From: Anseranas semipalmata
Lineage: Eukaryota > Chordata > Aves > Anseriformes > Anseranatidae
Direction of reading: 5' to 3'
DNA length: 64,000 nucleotides
Assembly: GCA_013399115.1 (NCBI GenBank)
Contig: VXAA01007203.1
Span: 331,562-395,561 of the forward strand
Part shown: piece by piece, positions 47,301 through 57,720 of the stretch
Layout of the letters: each line of letters begins with the position of its first letter
Numbering within the stretch: position 1 is the first letter of the stretch
The notes under the pieces: model-generated
What the model saw: only the letters and a program-made list of their open reading frames with translations
Databases searched by the model: none
Told to the model about the DNA's origin: nothing
Program-made: the position numbers and the translations under genes

Positions 47301-49789
47301 TGCATTAAAGCCCTCTGTGGGAAGTGCTCAGAAGTCCACCCTTTGCCCCCTTCACCCGCCCTCCCATTTCTCCCTGCTCTGCTCCCACCCTTCCTCTCCA
47401 CGCTGGGGAATGAGCATCTCGGGTGATGCTCTCAGGAGCACTGTGGATGGTTTGGGTCCTTCCCCACCATCCCTTCTCTCCCTCTGGAACGTGGGTGCTG
47501 AGAAGATACCTCCTCACCAGTAGGTTATTGGAGCTCTGTGGTGGATCAGGATGGCATTGCTATAGGACCTCAGGCTTGGCCATGGCTCACCACAAGAGAG
47601 ACCCAGGTCTCTTCCCAGCAGTTCTATCCATACCGGTAAATTAAAGGGTGTCCAACCAGCACTCCAGACATAGCTTTGCAGGATGAGAGGTTTTGATAAA
47701 GCAACTTCTTCCGTTCATTGCCCGTTGGCCTTGGGAGCAGGAACTGGGCATGTTTAACTCCAGTAGAGACATAGTCTTTGTGGCTGCCAGCCCCCAACCA
47801 CCCCTCCTGCCACCTCTGTCCACAGGGAAAGAGGAGGCAGATGGGAACCAGGGATGTCACAAGGCAATGCTCTTCCCCTTTCTTCACTAGGTTTTGGCTA
47901 TTTTATTGCTTGTTTTCCCTCCTGTCACCAGCAATACATGGGAGTGAGAGGGCAGCAACGACTTGGATGGGGTGTGAAAAACAGCACAATGTCTTTGTAC
48001 TTGGGGTGAAAGTCTAGGGCTTCCCAACCCCTGGACCCTGTGCTCCCAACAAGGGAGCCAGCCTGTCATTTCCAACCCCAAGTGGCCGCAGAGCTGTGCT
48101 ATGCACTGGTAAAGAGCTGATGAATGAAGTGTGCAATAATATGAATAATAAATAAGCTTGTCTGTTGGTTTAGAGGATTTTGTTCTGCTTCAGGGCTCAT
48201 CAAGGCATCCTTCGGGACCTGTTGCGTTTGAAGGGAGCATCATGTCCCTAGACCATTAAGCCACCTCCATATCAGTGTACAAAAAGGATTGCTTTGGATG
48301 TTGTGGGTTGGTGCAGCTCCTGAACCCCGCTCAGCATCATGGGATGCAAGAAGGCAGCGTTAGCTTTAACACAACTCAATGGCAGCACAGCTCTCATAGT
48401 GTTTCCCCTCATTTCACCAAATTTGGGTTTGTAAGGTAAAGGGTTGATAGCTCAGTATGGTTCTGCTCAGCTCAGCAACTCGACTGCATTCAGAGAAGTG
48501 CACCCTGGGGAAGGTGAGATGCGTTATTCCCATGCCCTGGCACAGGTCCCAGGCAGGGTAAGGATGAAGTCAGCGGGCTGCCAGGGGCAGATGGGTGTGC
48601 TGAGAGCTATAGGCAGCCAGCAGGAGCTGGAGCATGGATGAACCAGAACCAAGAGGCTGTAAGTCACCAGGAGTCGGGAAGGGCACAGTGGGAAGCTGTG
48701 ATTGCACGATGCAGCCCCAGCCGTTTGGGAGTTTGCTACTGAGTGTGCGACTCACTCACTTGAATTTATGCAAGGCCTTTAGATACGTCTCAGGCTCTCC
48801 CAGTAGAAAGCAATTTCACCAAGTCCCCCAAGTCACTGGAGCTGTGACTGTCTCAGAAATCAGGCAGTGCTAGGGAACACGCTCAGGCCCTGGAATCCAA
48901 TCACCATTAAATTACTACTGCAACCCCTGGGCACCTTGGACCAGCCCAATTAGCTGCCTCCCAAATGATTCATAAGAACAGCTCCACAGTCCTCATGGGC
49001 CAAGAGTCCATTCCCAAGAGGCTGTTAGATATGACCACTGCGTCAAGAAGGATAAGAAATTTTAATGAGGTAAATATGGCCATTCTATGCCACGTGGCCT
49101 CTGTGCCACAGGCTGGTTCAAAAAATGTTTAATTTATTAATAGGAATGCATCCTGGGAAGCTAAAAATCAATCTTTCTGATCTACCATGGAAGAATGAAA
49201 ACCCAAAGGCTCCAAGGCACTTTGTCAAGTAACTTCCAGCAATCTGAGGATGATTGTACTTCAGGGATGTCAACTGAAGGAGCAAAGTGGGGCAGATACT
49301 TGCAGAGACTGGAAGTGCCTTTTTTTGTCTCTTTTGCTTATGGTTCAAAAAGACACAGGAAAATCCAGCTCCCAGAACAGTGGGAGATCCATCGAGTCTG
49401 GGTGGGAGACACAGAGCCCCTAAATATTCAACAAGCAGGACACTGGTGAGAGTCACCATGATGCTTGCCTGTTCTGCAGGTCTGTATTGCCCTTCCTTCA
49501 CTGTTTGAACCCTTTCTAAAGGCAGGGCTTTCCCCTTTGGAGCAGGGAAGACAAAAACCTGTATTGATGAGGAGACGGTTGTCCATTGAAAGAAATCAAA
49601 GAAAAGAAAAGTTCAACCAGTCAAAGACACCCCAAAGGTGGTGGGACTTCCCAGAGAAAGGAAATGTAAAAAGCAAGATGGTTGGTGAGCTCCCCCACTA
49701 GTGTCAGCCATCAGAAAATGAGTGATCTTGTCTAATTCTTGCTAGTCTAGTTGAAAAAGAGGCGTCCACAGTGAAGACATGGTTTTTCC
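47301..49789. other. Unique non-coding DNA
   Basis: No recognisable gene, RNA or mobile element. Confidence 0.5.
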
Positions 49790-49858
49790 CACCTACCTTA
49801 GGAGGACCCAAAGGATCCCAGGCAAGGGGCTGTCCCTGGAAGACAAGAGAGGCCAAGC
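49790..49858 (-). other. Copy 1 of exact 69-bp duplication; exon-like on minus strand
   Basis: Identical over 69 of 69 bases to 53179-53247, same orientation, 3389 bp away; flanks are unrelated. On the minus strand, 23 nt of pyrimidine-rich sequence ends in TTCCAG (49858 to 49836). Then come 39 nt (49835 to 49797) and AAG|GTAGGTG. The 39 nt are an exact number of codons and in frame 0 read GQPLAWDPLGPPK; frame +1 is also open, frame +2 ends in a stop. That is the layout of a small phase-symmetric cassette exon. I do not recognise the peptide. Alternatives are a piece of an unknown interspersed repeat, a local templated insertion or an assembly effect. Confidence 0.45.
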
Positions 49859-51439
49859 TGAAATCCAAGCTGTGCACAAGCCTGCTTGGGCATCTCCACC
49901 AGTAGCTATTCTTCTAAATAAACATCTCATGTGTGGGAAGCATTGACCATTGCTGCCGGACAAAAAAGACTAATGATCATTTCTCAGTGATAAATGCCAT
50001 GAAATTACTTTTTCTATAGTGAAAATTCAGGTGCCCAATTAAAATCAACAGGAAACCAAGAAGAACCCTTCTGACTGCTGAGTAGATGCCCTTCCTTCCA
50101 ACCTTTTGAGCAGCCAAGTAGGGATGGTCTTCTTCTTCCTCGTTGCCATCATCATCTTCTTGGCAGAGAGGGAAGGCGCAGGGTGCAGACCACCTCAGCA
50201 TTGTTTCAGTGGGAAGGGGAAACATATATCAGAACCGTGACCCCTTTGTGGGGCTGGAGAAACCCTAGGACCCAGAGAGGGGATGAGGAAGCAGGAGGCA
50301 GTGTTGATGGAGGCTGAGCTGACCTGAGAGCTGTGGGACAGGGATGGCTTGGAGGCCACAGTGAATCACTGGTGCGGGTCCAGGTGGATGAAATCATGAG
50401 AGTGGTTTGTATACCAGAGGATACAAATCCCCTGGCGCCAGAACCTACCCCAGCTGCCCCACATCAGGAAGCAGAAACTACGTCTGCAAATCATGACCTC
50501 AGTCAAGATGGGGACAGCGTGGCTGAGAAAAAGCCAAATTTCCCCAGATCTTGCTTCTTTTTCTGGCCCCTTCTGCATGACAAGTCTCAAGTGCAGTCAA
50601 TTAGAGCCATGTAACAATGGAGCATTAAAAGACGATGAAGATAAATGAATCACATGGGCAATCCCAGAGTCTGGAAGGGAAGATTTTCCGGTGTTGATTC
50701 AAAAGGATTCTCCTCTCTTTCAGGCCTGACCGGACACTTCTTCAGCTCTCAGACATGGACAATACCCATGCAGATGCAGATCCCCATGTGCAAGGGCAGG
50801 AAGGAAACATCATCTCATGCAGCCTAGTGAGGAAAAATGTTATAGTCCATATGAACCCGTAACTGACTCCACCACTTTCAACTAGGTATCTTTGTCAGCG
50901 AGCTCTTTGGGTGTCCGATATTACCTGCTCCTGAGTCAAAGCAGTTTCAGGTCCTGTTTTTGATCGAAGATCCCAGATTTCGTCCACGGGGAAAAGCGAA
51001 AGTCTCCGGTGTTTCCTATTTTGTGGCTTTATATATTGCATTTGGCTCCACATCCTTGCTTGGAGGTGCCTGGGCACTGACAACTTGCAGCCTGGGCAGC
51101 AAGATGAGACAATGCAATGAAAGGAAAATCCTGCCCTTCTCTTGGCAGTTCCTGTGTCTGTGCCCATTTCGTCCCTGATTTCCATTCCCTTAAACATCCA
51201 CAAACCCTGCTTACAGCAGCCGTGTGCATGCAGAAACTCTTCCTTCCCCTCCACACTCCTCCTCCTCTCTCTTCCCCTCTGGCTGCTTAAGAAATTCAAA
51301 CCTTCTTCCTATTAGGAAGAAAAAAGGGTGTGCTACCAGGTTGAAAGGGAAAGCAGAGGAATGGGTTAAAGGGGTTTAAATTGGAGTTTTATGGATATTT
51401 CTCTTTCTCCTTTATGAGAGCATTAAACTTTTCTTTCGT
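49859..51439. other. Unique non-coding DNA
   Basis: Apart from the weak acidic segment no element is recognised. The part around 50990-51060 keeps CpGs and a TTTATATATTGCATTTGG word. Confidence 0.45.
50103..50158 (-). other. Weak exon-like segment, acidic
   Basis: On the minus strand a pyrimidine tract (CCTTCCCTCTCTGCCAAG) precedes 56 nt that in one frame read DDDGNEEEEDHPYLAAQK, followed by AAAAG|GTTGGA, a poor donor. It lies between the two copies of the 69-bp duplication. Its frame does not join the 39-nt frame 0 (it would need a phase-1 intron before it). The acidic run is encoded by GAT/GAA triplets, which can arise by chance from a short triplet repeat. Confidence 0.15.
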
Positions 51440-51520
51440 TAAAAACCAAGAGGACAGGAATGGGAAAGGAGAGGAAAGAAGGGAAAGAGAAAGGGGGGGG
51501 GAGGAAAAAAGCCCTCAGAT
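51440..51520. repeat. Purine-rich tract with G9
   Basis: AG-only sequence over most of about 70 bp, including GGGGGGGGGAGG near 51493. Potential triplex or quadruplex former. Confidence 0.75.
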
Positions 51521-51529
51521 ATTCATGTG

Positions 51530-51840
51530 TGACACAGCTCAGGGAGGTGAGACGTGCGGCTGATTTGCTTAATGCTGACAGGTCTTTCTTCTTATTGGAA
51601 AGAAAACACAGCGGGGATCCTAAAATGTGCCGTGTAAAGGTCCATGGCAGGAGCATTTCCAATCTTCCGTGGTGACGCTGCGGGCCAGGTATTCACACAG
51701 GCACATCAGGGGAAAATAACGCAAAAAGTTCTTCAGTAGCCTCCCATTAACCCGCTGCCTATGGTAATGTCGAGCCCGAAGCTGCTCCAAAGTGCCCGGC
51801 GCTCCGTGATAGCCAGCACGGGGAGGTGCGAGTGTGTCGG
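51530..51840. promoter_or_regulatory. Candidate conserved non-coding block
   Basis: Unique sequence with preserved CpGs (TTCCGTGGTGACGCTGCGGG, TTAACCCGCTGCC, AATGTCGAGCCCGAAGC). The minus frame is open throughout, but no domain is recognised in it. Called regulatory only as a possibility; an unrecognised exon on minus is an alternative. Confidence 0.25.
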
Positions 51841-51864
51841 GGTGTGTGTTGGTGTGCCCAGATG

Positions 51865-51992
51865 GGGCAGACAGGAGGGAAAAGGGAGAGAAAAGGGGGA
51901 GAAAGAGGAATACAAAGCAAGGTGGAGGGGAGGATGGAGAGAAAGTAAAGACAAAGAGGGAGGGAGTGGATCTAAAAGAGAAAGACGAAATG
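51865..51992. repeat. Purine-rich (GA) tract
   Basis: About 125 bp that is nearly all A and G on the plus strand (GGGAGAGAAAAGGGGGAGAAAGAGG type). Its complement gives Phe/Ser/Pro/Leu runs in minus frames. Confidence 0.8.
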
Positions 51993-52507
51993 AAGGTAAG
52001 AATTATGATGGAGGATGCTTCCCATGTTCCCTGCTGGGCTCCTGTGTGGGGCTCCTCCAGGCTCACCCAAGGAGGTTTCTCCCAGAAGAGGGTAGGGTGA
52101 GTGCCTGGGCATTTGGGAGGGTAGGAGACCATGGGGGAGCCACCCATCCACCTCTTCCCAGTGCCTGCTACGACGCTCTCCCAGGGGGGAAGCACCCTCC
52201 AGCCAGCCTGACTGTGCTGCCTGTCTCCTCTGATGAGTGGCTGGCTTGCCCGGGGGATTGCACATTTGTCTTTCCTCATGTCAGCTTCACGGCCAGCAGG
52301 ATATGTCGCGGCAACATCATGCACAACACACGAGCTGACACAGCTGATGCCGCCTGATGCTGGGACAGCTGAGATGTTCTACGGATAAAGACAAGGCTCA
52401 AGAGCAATCACCCAGCTATGGATGAGGCCATGACGAAGGCTGGTATGTCACCTATCCAAGGGGAACATCCTTCCCTCTAATCTCCTCTCCAAACCTGTTG
52501 GCATTAT
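51993..52507. other. Unique non-coding DNA
   Basis: Nothing recognised. Confidence 0.5.
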
Positions 52508-52870
52508 ATCACAGAATCACAGAATGTTTGAGGTGGGAAGGGACCTCTGGGTCTATCTGGTCCAACCCCTGCTCAAGCAGGGACTCCTGCAGCAGGGTGC
52601 CCAGGACCACATCCAGGTGGGTTTGAAGATCTCCAAAGAGAAGACTCCACAACCTCTCTGGGCAACCTGTGATGGGGCTCCGGCATCCACACAGCACAGA
52701 AATGCTTCCTAATGTTCAGAGGGAGCCTCCAGTGCTCCAGTTTGTGTCCAGTGCCTCTTGTTTTGGCACTGGGCAGCACTGGCAAGAGCCTGGCTCTGTC
52801 TTCCTTGCACCCTTCCTTCAGGTATTTATGGACGTTGATGACATCCCCCCTTTTGTCTCATCTGAGACAA
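52508..52870 (-). mobile_element. CR1 LINE 3' fragment
   Basis: Starts with the reversed tail ATCACAGAATCACAGAATG, then 'tttgaggtgggaagggacctctgggtctatctggtccaacccctgctcaagcaggg'. Farther on: 'gggtttgaagatctccaaagagaagactccacaacctctctgggcaacctgtg', 'gcttcctaatgttcagagggagcctccagtgctccagtttgtgtcc', 'tatttatggacgttgatgacatccccccttt'. The order is uninterrupted, about 360 bp, 5'-truncated. Moderate age. Confidence 0.95.
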
Positions 52871-53178
52871 ACTATGTAAAGTCATGAGATGCGTGCATGG
52901 CTATAATGGCAAAGTCACAAGTAGAGGCTGGTGAGAAGGGATAGTGGAGGAGAAAGGGCAATCCAGAAGCAGGATGGATCCCTGCAGGGACCAGGAGTTG
53001 AGGGTTCAAGGATTAACCCACAGCTGGAGAAGTGGTGGTGTTTGGAGCTGGGAGTTATGTGCTGGTGAACCCAAGCTGATAGCAAGGTGCACGCTGGACA
53101 TACTTATGAATGGCCAGGCAGCACAGCAGAAACAATAATGCAGAAGGAATGGTTTGCAGCTCCTATCTGTAGGGTAAG
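52871..53178. other. Unique non-coding DNA
   Basis: Nothing recognised between the CR1 and the duplicated 69-bp segment. Confidence 0.5.
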
Positions 53179-53247
53179 CACCTACCTTAGGAGGACCCAA
53201 AGGATCCCAGGCAAGGGGCTGTCCCTGGAAGACAAGAGAGGCCAAGC
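53179..53247 (-). other. Copy 2 of exact 69-bp duplication; exon-like on minus strand
   Basis: Identical to 49790-49858. Minus-strand reading: pyrimidine tract ending CAG at 53225, 39 nt at 53224 to 53186, then GTAGGTG. Possible branch-point words (GGCTGATAC and GACTAAATG) lie 15-45 nt upstream of the tract on the minus strand. Here the frame that reads GQPLAWDPLGPPK also stays open through both flanks for 85 codons (53006-53263), so it could equally be part of a longer unspliced frame. There is no transcript evidence in the sequence. Confidence 0.45.
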
Positions 53248-53589
53248 ATCCTGTATCAGCCATTTAGTCTCTCTGCTCTGGGTGAAGAGAAAGAAGCAGA
53301 AAATCAGTCAGATCAAAGAGCATTGCAAAAGCAACACTCAGGGACACCTTAGGGCAGAGGACCTGTCCTTGCTGGAGTCACAAAGTAACACAAGCACCAA
53401 AGTTTCTTCATTAAGTTCATCTCACACCCACAGTGCGGATGTCCCTTCTGTAGCATCTTCATCTGAGCCAGTCATCCTGGGCTCCCTATTTGCCCCATAA
53501 GTAGTCCAAAAAATGAAGCATAGGGTATAGCTTATCTCATCCTAAAGTGGGCCTTGTTCAGACAAACCTTCCCTCGCTGCTGTGGACTG

Positions 53590-53840
53590 TCCCACCACTT
53601 GTGCAGTCACATCTGGAGCAGTGTTTCTGTCCCACTCCCCAGCAGCTTCTGTATATAGGGTCCAGGACACACAGACATTTGGGCAGGTGGCATTCAGATG
53701 CCACAAGCAAGGGATCCATGAAGGAACCAGGGAACAGGTGCATGGCATGGCCTTCAGTTAGCAGTTGGGTCTCTTTGGGGAGGGTCTGTCCAGAACAGGA
53801 CAAGCAAGAGGTGCCGTGTTGCAACTGGAAGATGTACTAG
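53590..53840 (+). mobile_element. Decayed CR1 LINE fragment
   Basis: Landmarks in CR1 order: 'gtgcagtcacatctggagcagtgtttctgtcccactcccc', 'tatagggtccaggacac', 'cttcagttagcagttgggtctctttggggaggg', 'aacaggacaagcaagaggtgccgtgttgcaactggaag'. These correspond to the 3' part of ORF2 (CACCTGGAGTACTGTGT through GGACAAGAGG..TTGCA). Strongly diverged, so the ends are approximate. Confidence 0.45.
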
Positions 53841-54490
53841 CAAAGGAGTGATGTGGCAGCTTTAGTCAGCTCATGTTCTTTGTGCTACTCACAGAGATGT
53901 TCCCCATCCCACCAGGCCTGCCGTGGGACCACTGCGCAATACAGCCCCATCCCAGAAGACCAACTGTTCTTCTCCAAGATACACAAGTCTCCTCCCGAGA
54001 ACTTTAGGGATTCACCACTCCAAACTCCACCATGAAAATATCCCTCTATAGTCTTCAACCAGCTGGCATGGAGGCTGGAAACCAGGAAAGGCACACCGTC
54101 ACTGCTTGAACACCATGGTGCTGTGCTCCATGATGGGGAGATGGCCACTGTAATGATCCTGCTCTCAGGACGGGGCCACCGTGGAGGTGACTGTGAGAGG
54201 GAGGACAATGAGTCCAGCAGAGGCCACCAAGATGGCCAGGACCAGAGCACAGGACATAAGATGAGGGGCCAACGGCAGGGTTCATTCACCAGAAGAAGAG
54301 TAAGCAAAGGGGAGATCATATTGCCATCCACAGCTACTTAATGGGACAGTGTAGGGAAGACAGAGGCAGACTCACTCCAGATGTGCACAGCAGCAGGACA
54401 AGAGACAACAGGGACAAGCCAGGACATGGGAAATCCTGACTGATAAAAGGATTTTTTTCCCCGTGAAGGACTTCAAACCCTGAAGCAGGG
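53841..54490. other. Unique non-coding DNA
   Basis: No gene or repeat recognised. Confidence 0.5.
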
Positions 54491-54494
54491 GCTG

Positions 54495-54643
54495 AAAGAG
54501 ACTGTGGGGTCTTTTTCCTTAGAGATAGTCTGAACACAGCTAGACAAAGTTATGGCCTATTTTGGCCCTGCTTTGGGAGAACAGTTGGACTAGGTGACCT
54601 CCAGAGGTCACCTCTGACCTAAGTCATTCTGTGACTGTATGAC
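54495..54643 (+). mobile_element. CR1 LINE 3' end
   Basis: 'agactgtggggtctttttccttagagatagtctgaacacagc' is followed by 'cctgctttgggagaacagttggactaggtgacctccagaggtcacctctgacctaagtcattctgtgactgta'. This is the CR1 3' UTR ending in a decayed ATTCTGTG tail. Only about 150 bp remain. Confidence 0.8.
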
Positions 54644-56397
54644 ATCATCCTGCATGCAGCCAAGGGGTGAACCCCCCAAAGTCACGTATGATGGTCACTC
54701 ACAGACTTCCACTTCATGCCCACCAGTAGAAAATAATGCCAACCCTCTCCTGGATCTCACGTCTCTGAGCCTTCTGAAGTTTACCTTTCCTTCTTGCCTG
54801 GACTACTGCTAGTTCCTGCGGTCCAAGCCCATAGCCTCACATCTGCCAACATCCCACACAAAACTGGATATTACTACAATCAGTCCTGTAGTCCTGTCTT
54901 CGTCCTGACCAGATCAGTGGGTGTGTGTCCTGAGGTACGTCAGTGTCTGCATGGAAAGATCAGCTCTGGAGAGACCTCATGAAGGAAGGGGAATCTCTGT
55001 CATTCTCTGGGTAAATGAGTCATTGGGAAATGGCTTCTTGTCCTCAGAATTTTTGCCGAATTGTGAGTTCCTTCAGTTTTCCTTTTGGGAAAGACAAAAT
55101 TTTCCTTACATGTGGGACAGTCAGCACCTTCCAAAACGCATTTTATTCCCTGACATCCTCCAAGATTGCAGCTCTGTGATCCTAATTTGACCATGGGCCT
55201 GCCCCATCCTTCTCTGCACCAGTTCCTGCAAACATCAGCTCTCCCCTTGAACAGATATGAGTTAAGGAAGAAACACGTGGAAAAAACTTTCCCCCACACC
55301 TCTTTTGTACTGATAAATATTAGGTTCACTTACTCCCACTGAAGATCTTCCCGGGATGAATCTCACTCTGCAGATGTACGAGCAAGATGAAGAGAGGTAC
55401 ACAGGGTTTCTTGGGTCATAAGTAAATCCTGGAGAAGCCTCAGAGGTGTGATTCTCCCTGGGCTGCACATAGCTCATCTCCCCGCAGGGCTTGGGCAGAG
55501 AGGACACAACCCACCAGTCCTTACTTGCATTTCTCCGCTCTCCCCAGTTCCATAGCATGAGGACTGGGAGGGAGCAGGTGACTTTGGTGAGCTCGCTGCT
55601 CCCTGTGTGTCCCCACAGGAATCCCATCTGCTGCGGCACAGGAGATCACCCTCCCTTCCCTCACCCACCGGTACCAAGGGACACAGGACTAGCTCAAAAG
55701 GACTTGGTGTCTTGGCTCTGCTCTCCTGCCTCCATCCAGCACCATCCCTGCTCCCACCCCATTGCGGTAAAGTATGGGGAACTCCTCATCACCCCATATT
55801 CAGCGCTCTGGCTGCAACCCCTCCTTGGTCCCCCCTTGCTCTGTGTGCCCCCTTGTGCCCCAAACTACAGGGAGCGGATGCTTCTGGGCAGCTCTATTCA
55901 TCCCATGCCAAGGGGAGGGAAATGCCCCTCCTGGCTCACTCCTTCCTCCTCCTCCCTGGAAAGCAGAGTCCTGCGCGGAAACAAGCTCTGCTGCTCTCCT
56001 TTCTTCCCCTCTTCTCTCCTCCCCTCTCCATCACGCTGGTTGTTTCATCCTTTGAGAACTCTCTGCCTCTCCCTGTGGGACCCACTTTAAAAAACAAGGG
56101 GAGGAGGGACGGGGGGAGAAGGAAAGAAAACTCCATTGTCTTGTCAAAGGGAATAAGTGAAAAGTTGCAAGTGTCTCTCTGCAGGTTTTGGCTCCTGTGT
56201 GTTCTCCTTTCAAACCCTGCCAGCCTCAGGGGCTGTCATTTCGCCTTCATCTCAGTGGATCGACCCGTGGTTTCCCACCGCTCCCCCTCCCCAGCATCAC
56301 TGAGCGCAGAGCTGCCAGGCTTTTCATGGCCACCGTCAGCTTGATCCTATTGACAGGTCTCTTCTCTTTGCTTCCCTTTCAAAGGGGGGCTCAGGGT
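54644..56397. other. Unique non-coding DNA
   Basis: GC-moderate, pyrimidine-biased in 55600-56060, which opens long frames (up to 245 codons on plus) without any domain. A purine tract lies at about 56098-56130. Confidence 0.5.
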
Positions 56398-56442
56398 CCC
56401 TTCCTTCCTCCCTTCCTTATCCCTTCCTTCCCTCCCTCCCTT
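56398..56442. repeat. (CCTT)n pyrimidine tract
   Basis: CCCTTCCTTCCTCCCTTCC-type tetranucleotide repeat, imperfect. Confidence 0.85.
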
Positions 56443-56454
56443 TATTTTCCTGAT

Positions 56455-56640
56455 TTTCTTCTTCTCAGAGGGGCGCGCCGCCGAGGTGCTGCTGTGCAAC
56501 AACTTGACGAGGCCACACGCGGAGGAGCCGGGGCCCAATTATAAACCCCTCTTTAAGAGCGGCCTTCATTTAGAGAGCGAGATCGGAGCTGTCGGAATAT
56601 TAACGAGCTCTTGCCGGCGGCACGGCATCCAGCAGCGGGG
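56455..56640. promoter_or_regulatory. CpG-retaining candidate regulatory block
   Basis: Holds GGGGCGCGCCGCCGAGG, ACGAGGCCACACGCGGAGG, CCCAATTATAAACCCC, GAGCGAGATCGG and AATATTAACGAGC. Observed CpGs are frequent compared with the rest of the window, while AT-rich factor-like words are interspersed. This is a candidate conserved enhancer or weak CpG-island-like element. No transcription start can be placed. Confidence 0.35.
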
Positions 56641-56788
56641 AGGTGTGCAGGGAGGAGGGGTGCGTATATCAGGCCAGGGTGATGCCTTGGGCAAGAACTT
56701 CCAGGGGTGGAGATGGTGGTGTGCAGCCACTGCGCTGGGCACGGTGTTGGTTAGACCAGCTTATCTCAGCCACGCTGGGTGGACGGAG
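56641..56788. other. Unique non-coding DNA
   Basis: Short spacer before a CR1; nothing recognised. Confidence 0.5.
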
Positions 56789-57035
56789 AAGACTGTCTCC
56801 AGTTGCACCAGGGGAGGTTTAGATTGGACATTAGGAAGAATTTCTTCATGGAAAGAGTGGTTAAGCCTTGGAACGGGCTGCCCAGGGAAGTGGTGGAGTC
56901 GCCATCCCTGGAGGTGTTTAAGACGTGTAGACATGGCACTAAGGCACCTGGCTTAGTGATGGGACATGGTAGGTCAGGTTGATGATTGGACTCGATGATC
57001 TTGAAGCTTTTCCAACCTAGACGGTTCTATGATTT
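56789..57035 (+). mobile_element. Young-looking CR1 LINE 3' fragment
   Basis: Runs from 'ctccagttgcaccaggggaggtttagattggacattaggaagaatttcttcatgg' to 'gattggactcgatgatcttgaagcttttccaacctagacggttctatgatt'. The C-terminal ORF2 part is open and reads [20 protein letters not shown] followed by [15 protein letters not shown]. It is the least decayed plus-strand CR1 here, with a tail of about one unit. Confidence 0.95.
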
Positions 57036-57409
57036 GTGTGGGGGGCCACCACGGCCATGTCACCCCCTTCCATTGGGCATCACCCAGCCATGGGGGCGTT
57101 CTTATGGTTAGAGCAGATGTGAGCAGTTCTGTCACCACCTCTGGAAGCAGCCTTGGGGCTTTGTTCCCTGGGTGGCACAGGGCTTCTCATCACCTTTTCT
57201 CATCCCTGCAGTGGGGAGGGGATTTTTTTGGACAATCAGCGGCAAAGTGATTGTATGCTGTCAAGTGACTGGCATTCATCCGGCATGTGGGTGATCACAG
57301 GGATTGGCCCCAAAGCCAATTAAAGCCTCAAAGGGGAATCAAGCAAGAGGTGGGTCTGGAAAGATCTCCCCTGTCTCCTGGAGTGATGTGTGGGTGCCCA
57401 CCTACAACA
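57036..57409. other. Unique non-coding DNA
   Basis: Nothing recognised. Confidence 0.5.
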
Positions 57410-57720
57410 CAACCATGTAGGCAAACACGTGTGGCCAAAGAAGAGCATATACATGAAACATATGTCAACACATACAAATGCATGCACCCAATTGGCAGGC
57501 ATACCTGCAAGCATACCCAAGCCATCCCATGCCTAACCAGATATTCATGACCCTGCTTACACAACTACAGCCCTGACCTGCACACACACGTGTCTGTGCA
57601 TCCACACAAACCTGGAAATCCAGAGAAGTAAGCGAGCGCTTGTGTAGTTCTGCCCCTGCTCAACATGTGCAAACAGGTGCACGCATGCACACAGTGCTCC
57701 ACATGTTCATCCGCAGGCAT
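57410..57720. repeat. Degenerate CA/GCATGC-rich low-complexity island
   Basis: Interrupted ACACA, ACATATG, GCATGCA and CACGTG words over about 300 bp, with short pure runs such as CACACACACG near 57580. It resembles the island at 5575-5870 in composition but not in exact sequence. Confidence 0.65.

Noticed and set aside
51620..52324. 234-codon minus-strand open frame
   Set aside because: Its middle is the complement of a purine tract (Phe/Ser/Pro runs). The part at 51620-51800 is kept as a possible conserved block, not as a gene.
55607..56344. 245-codon plus-strand open frame
   Set aside because: Pyrimidine-biased DNA gives Pro/Ser/Leu-rich frames; no domain, no codon or splice signal that I can support.
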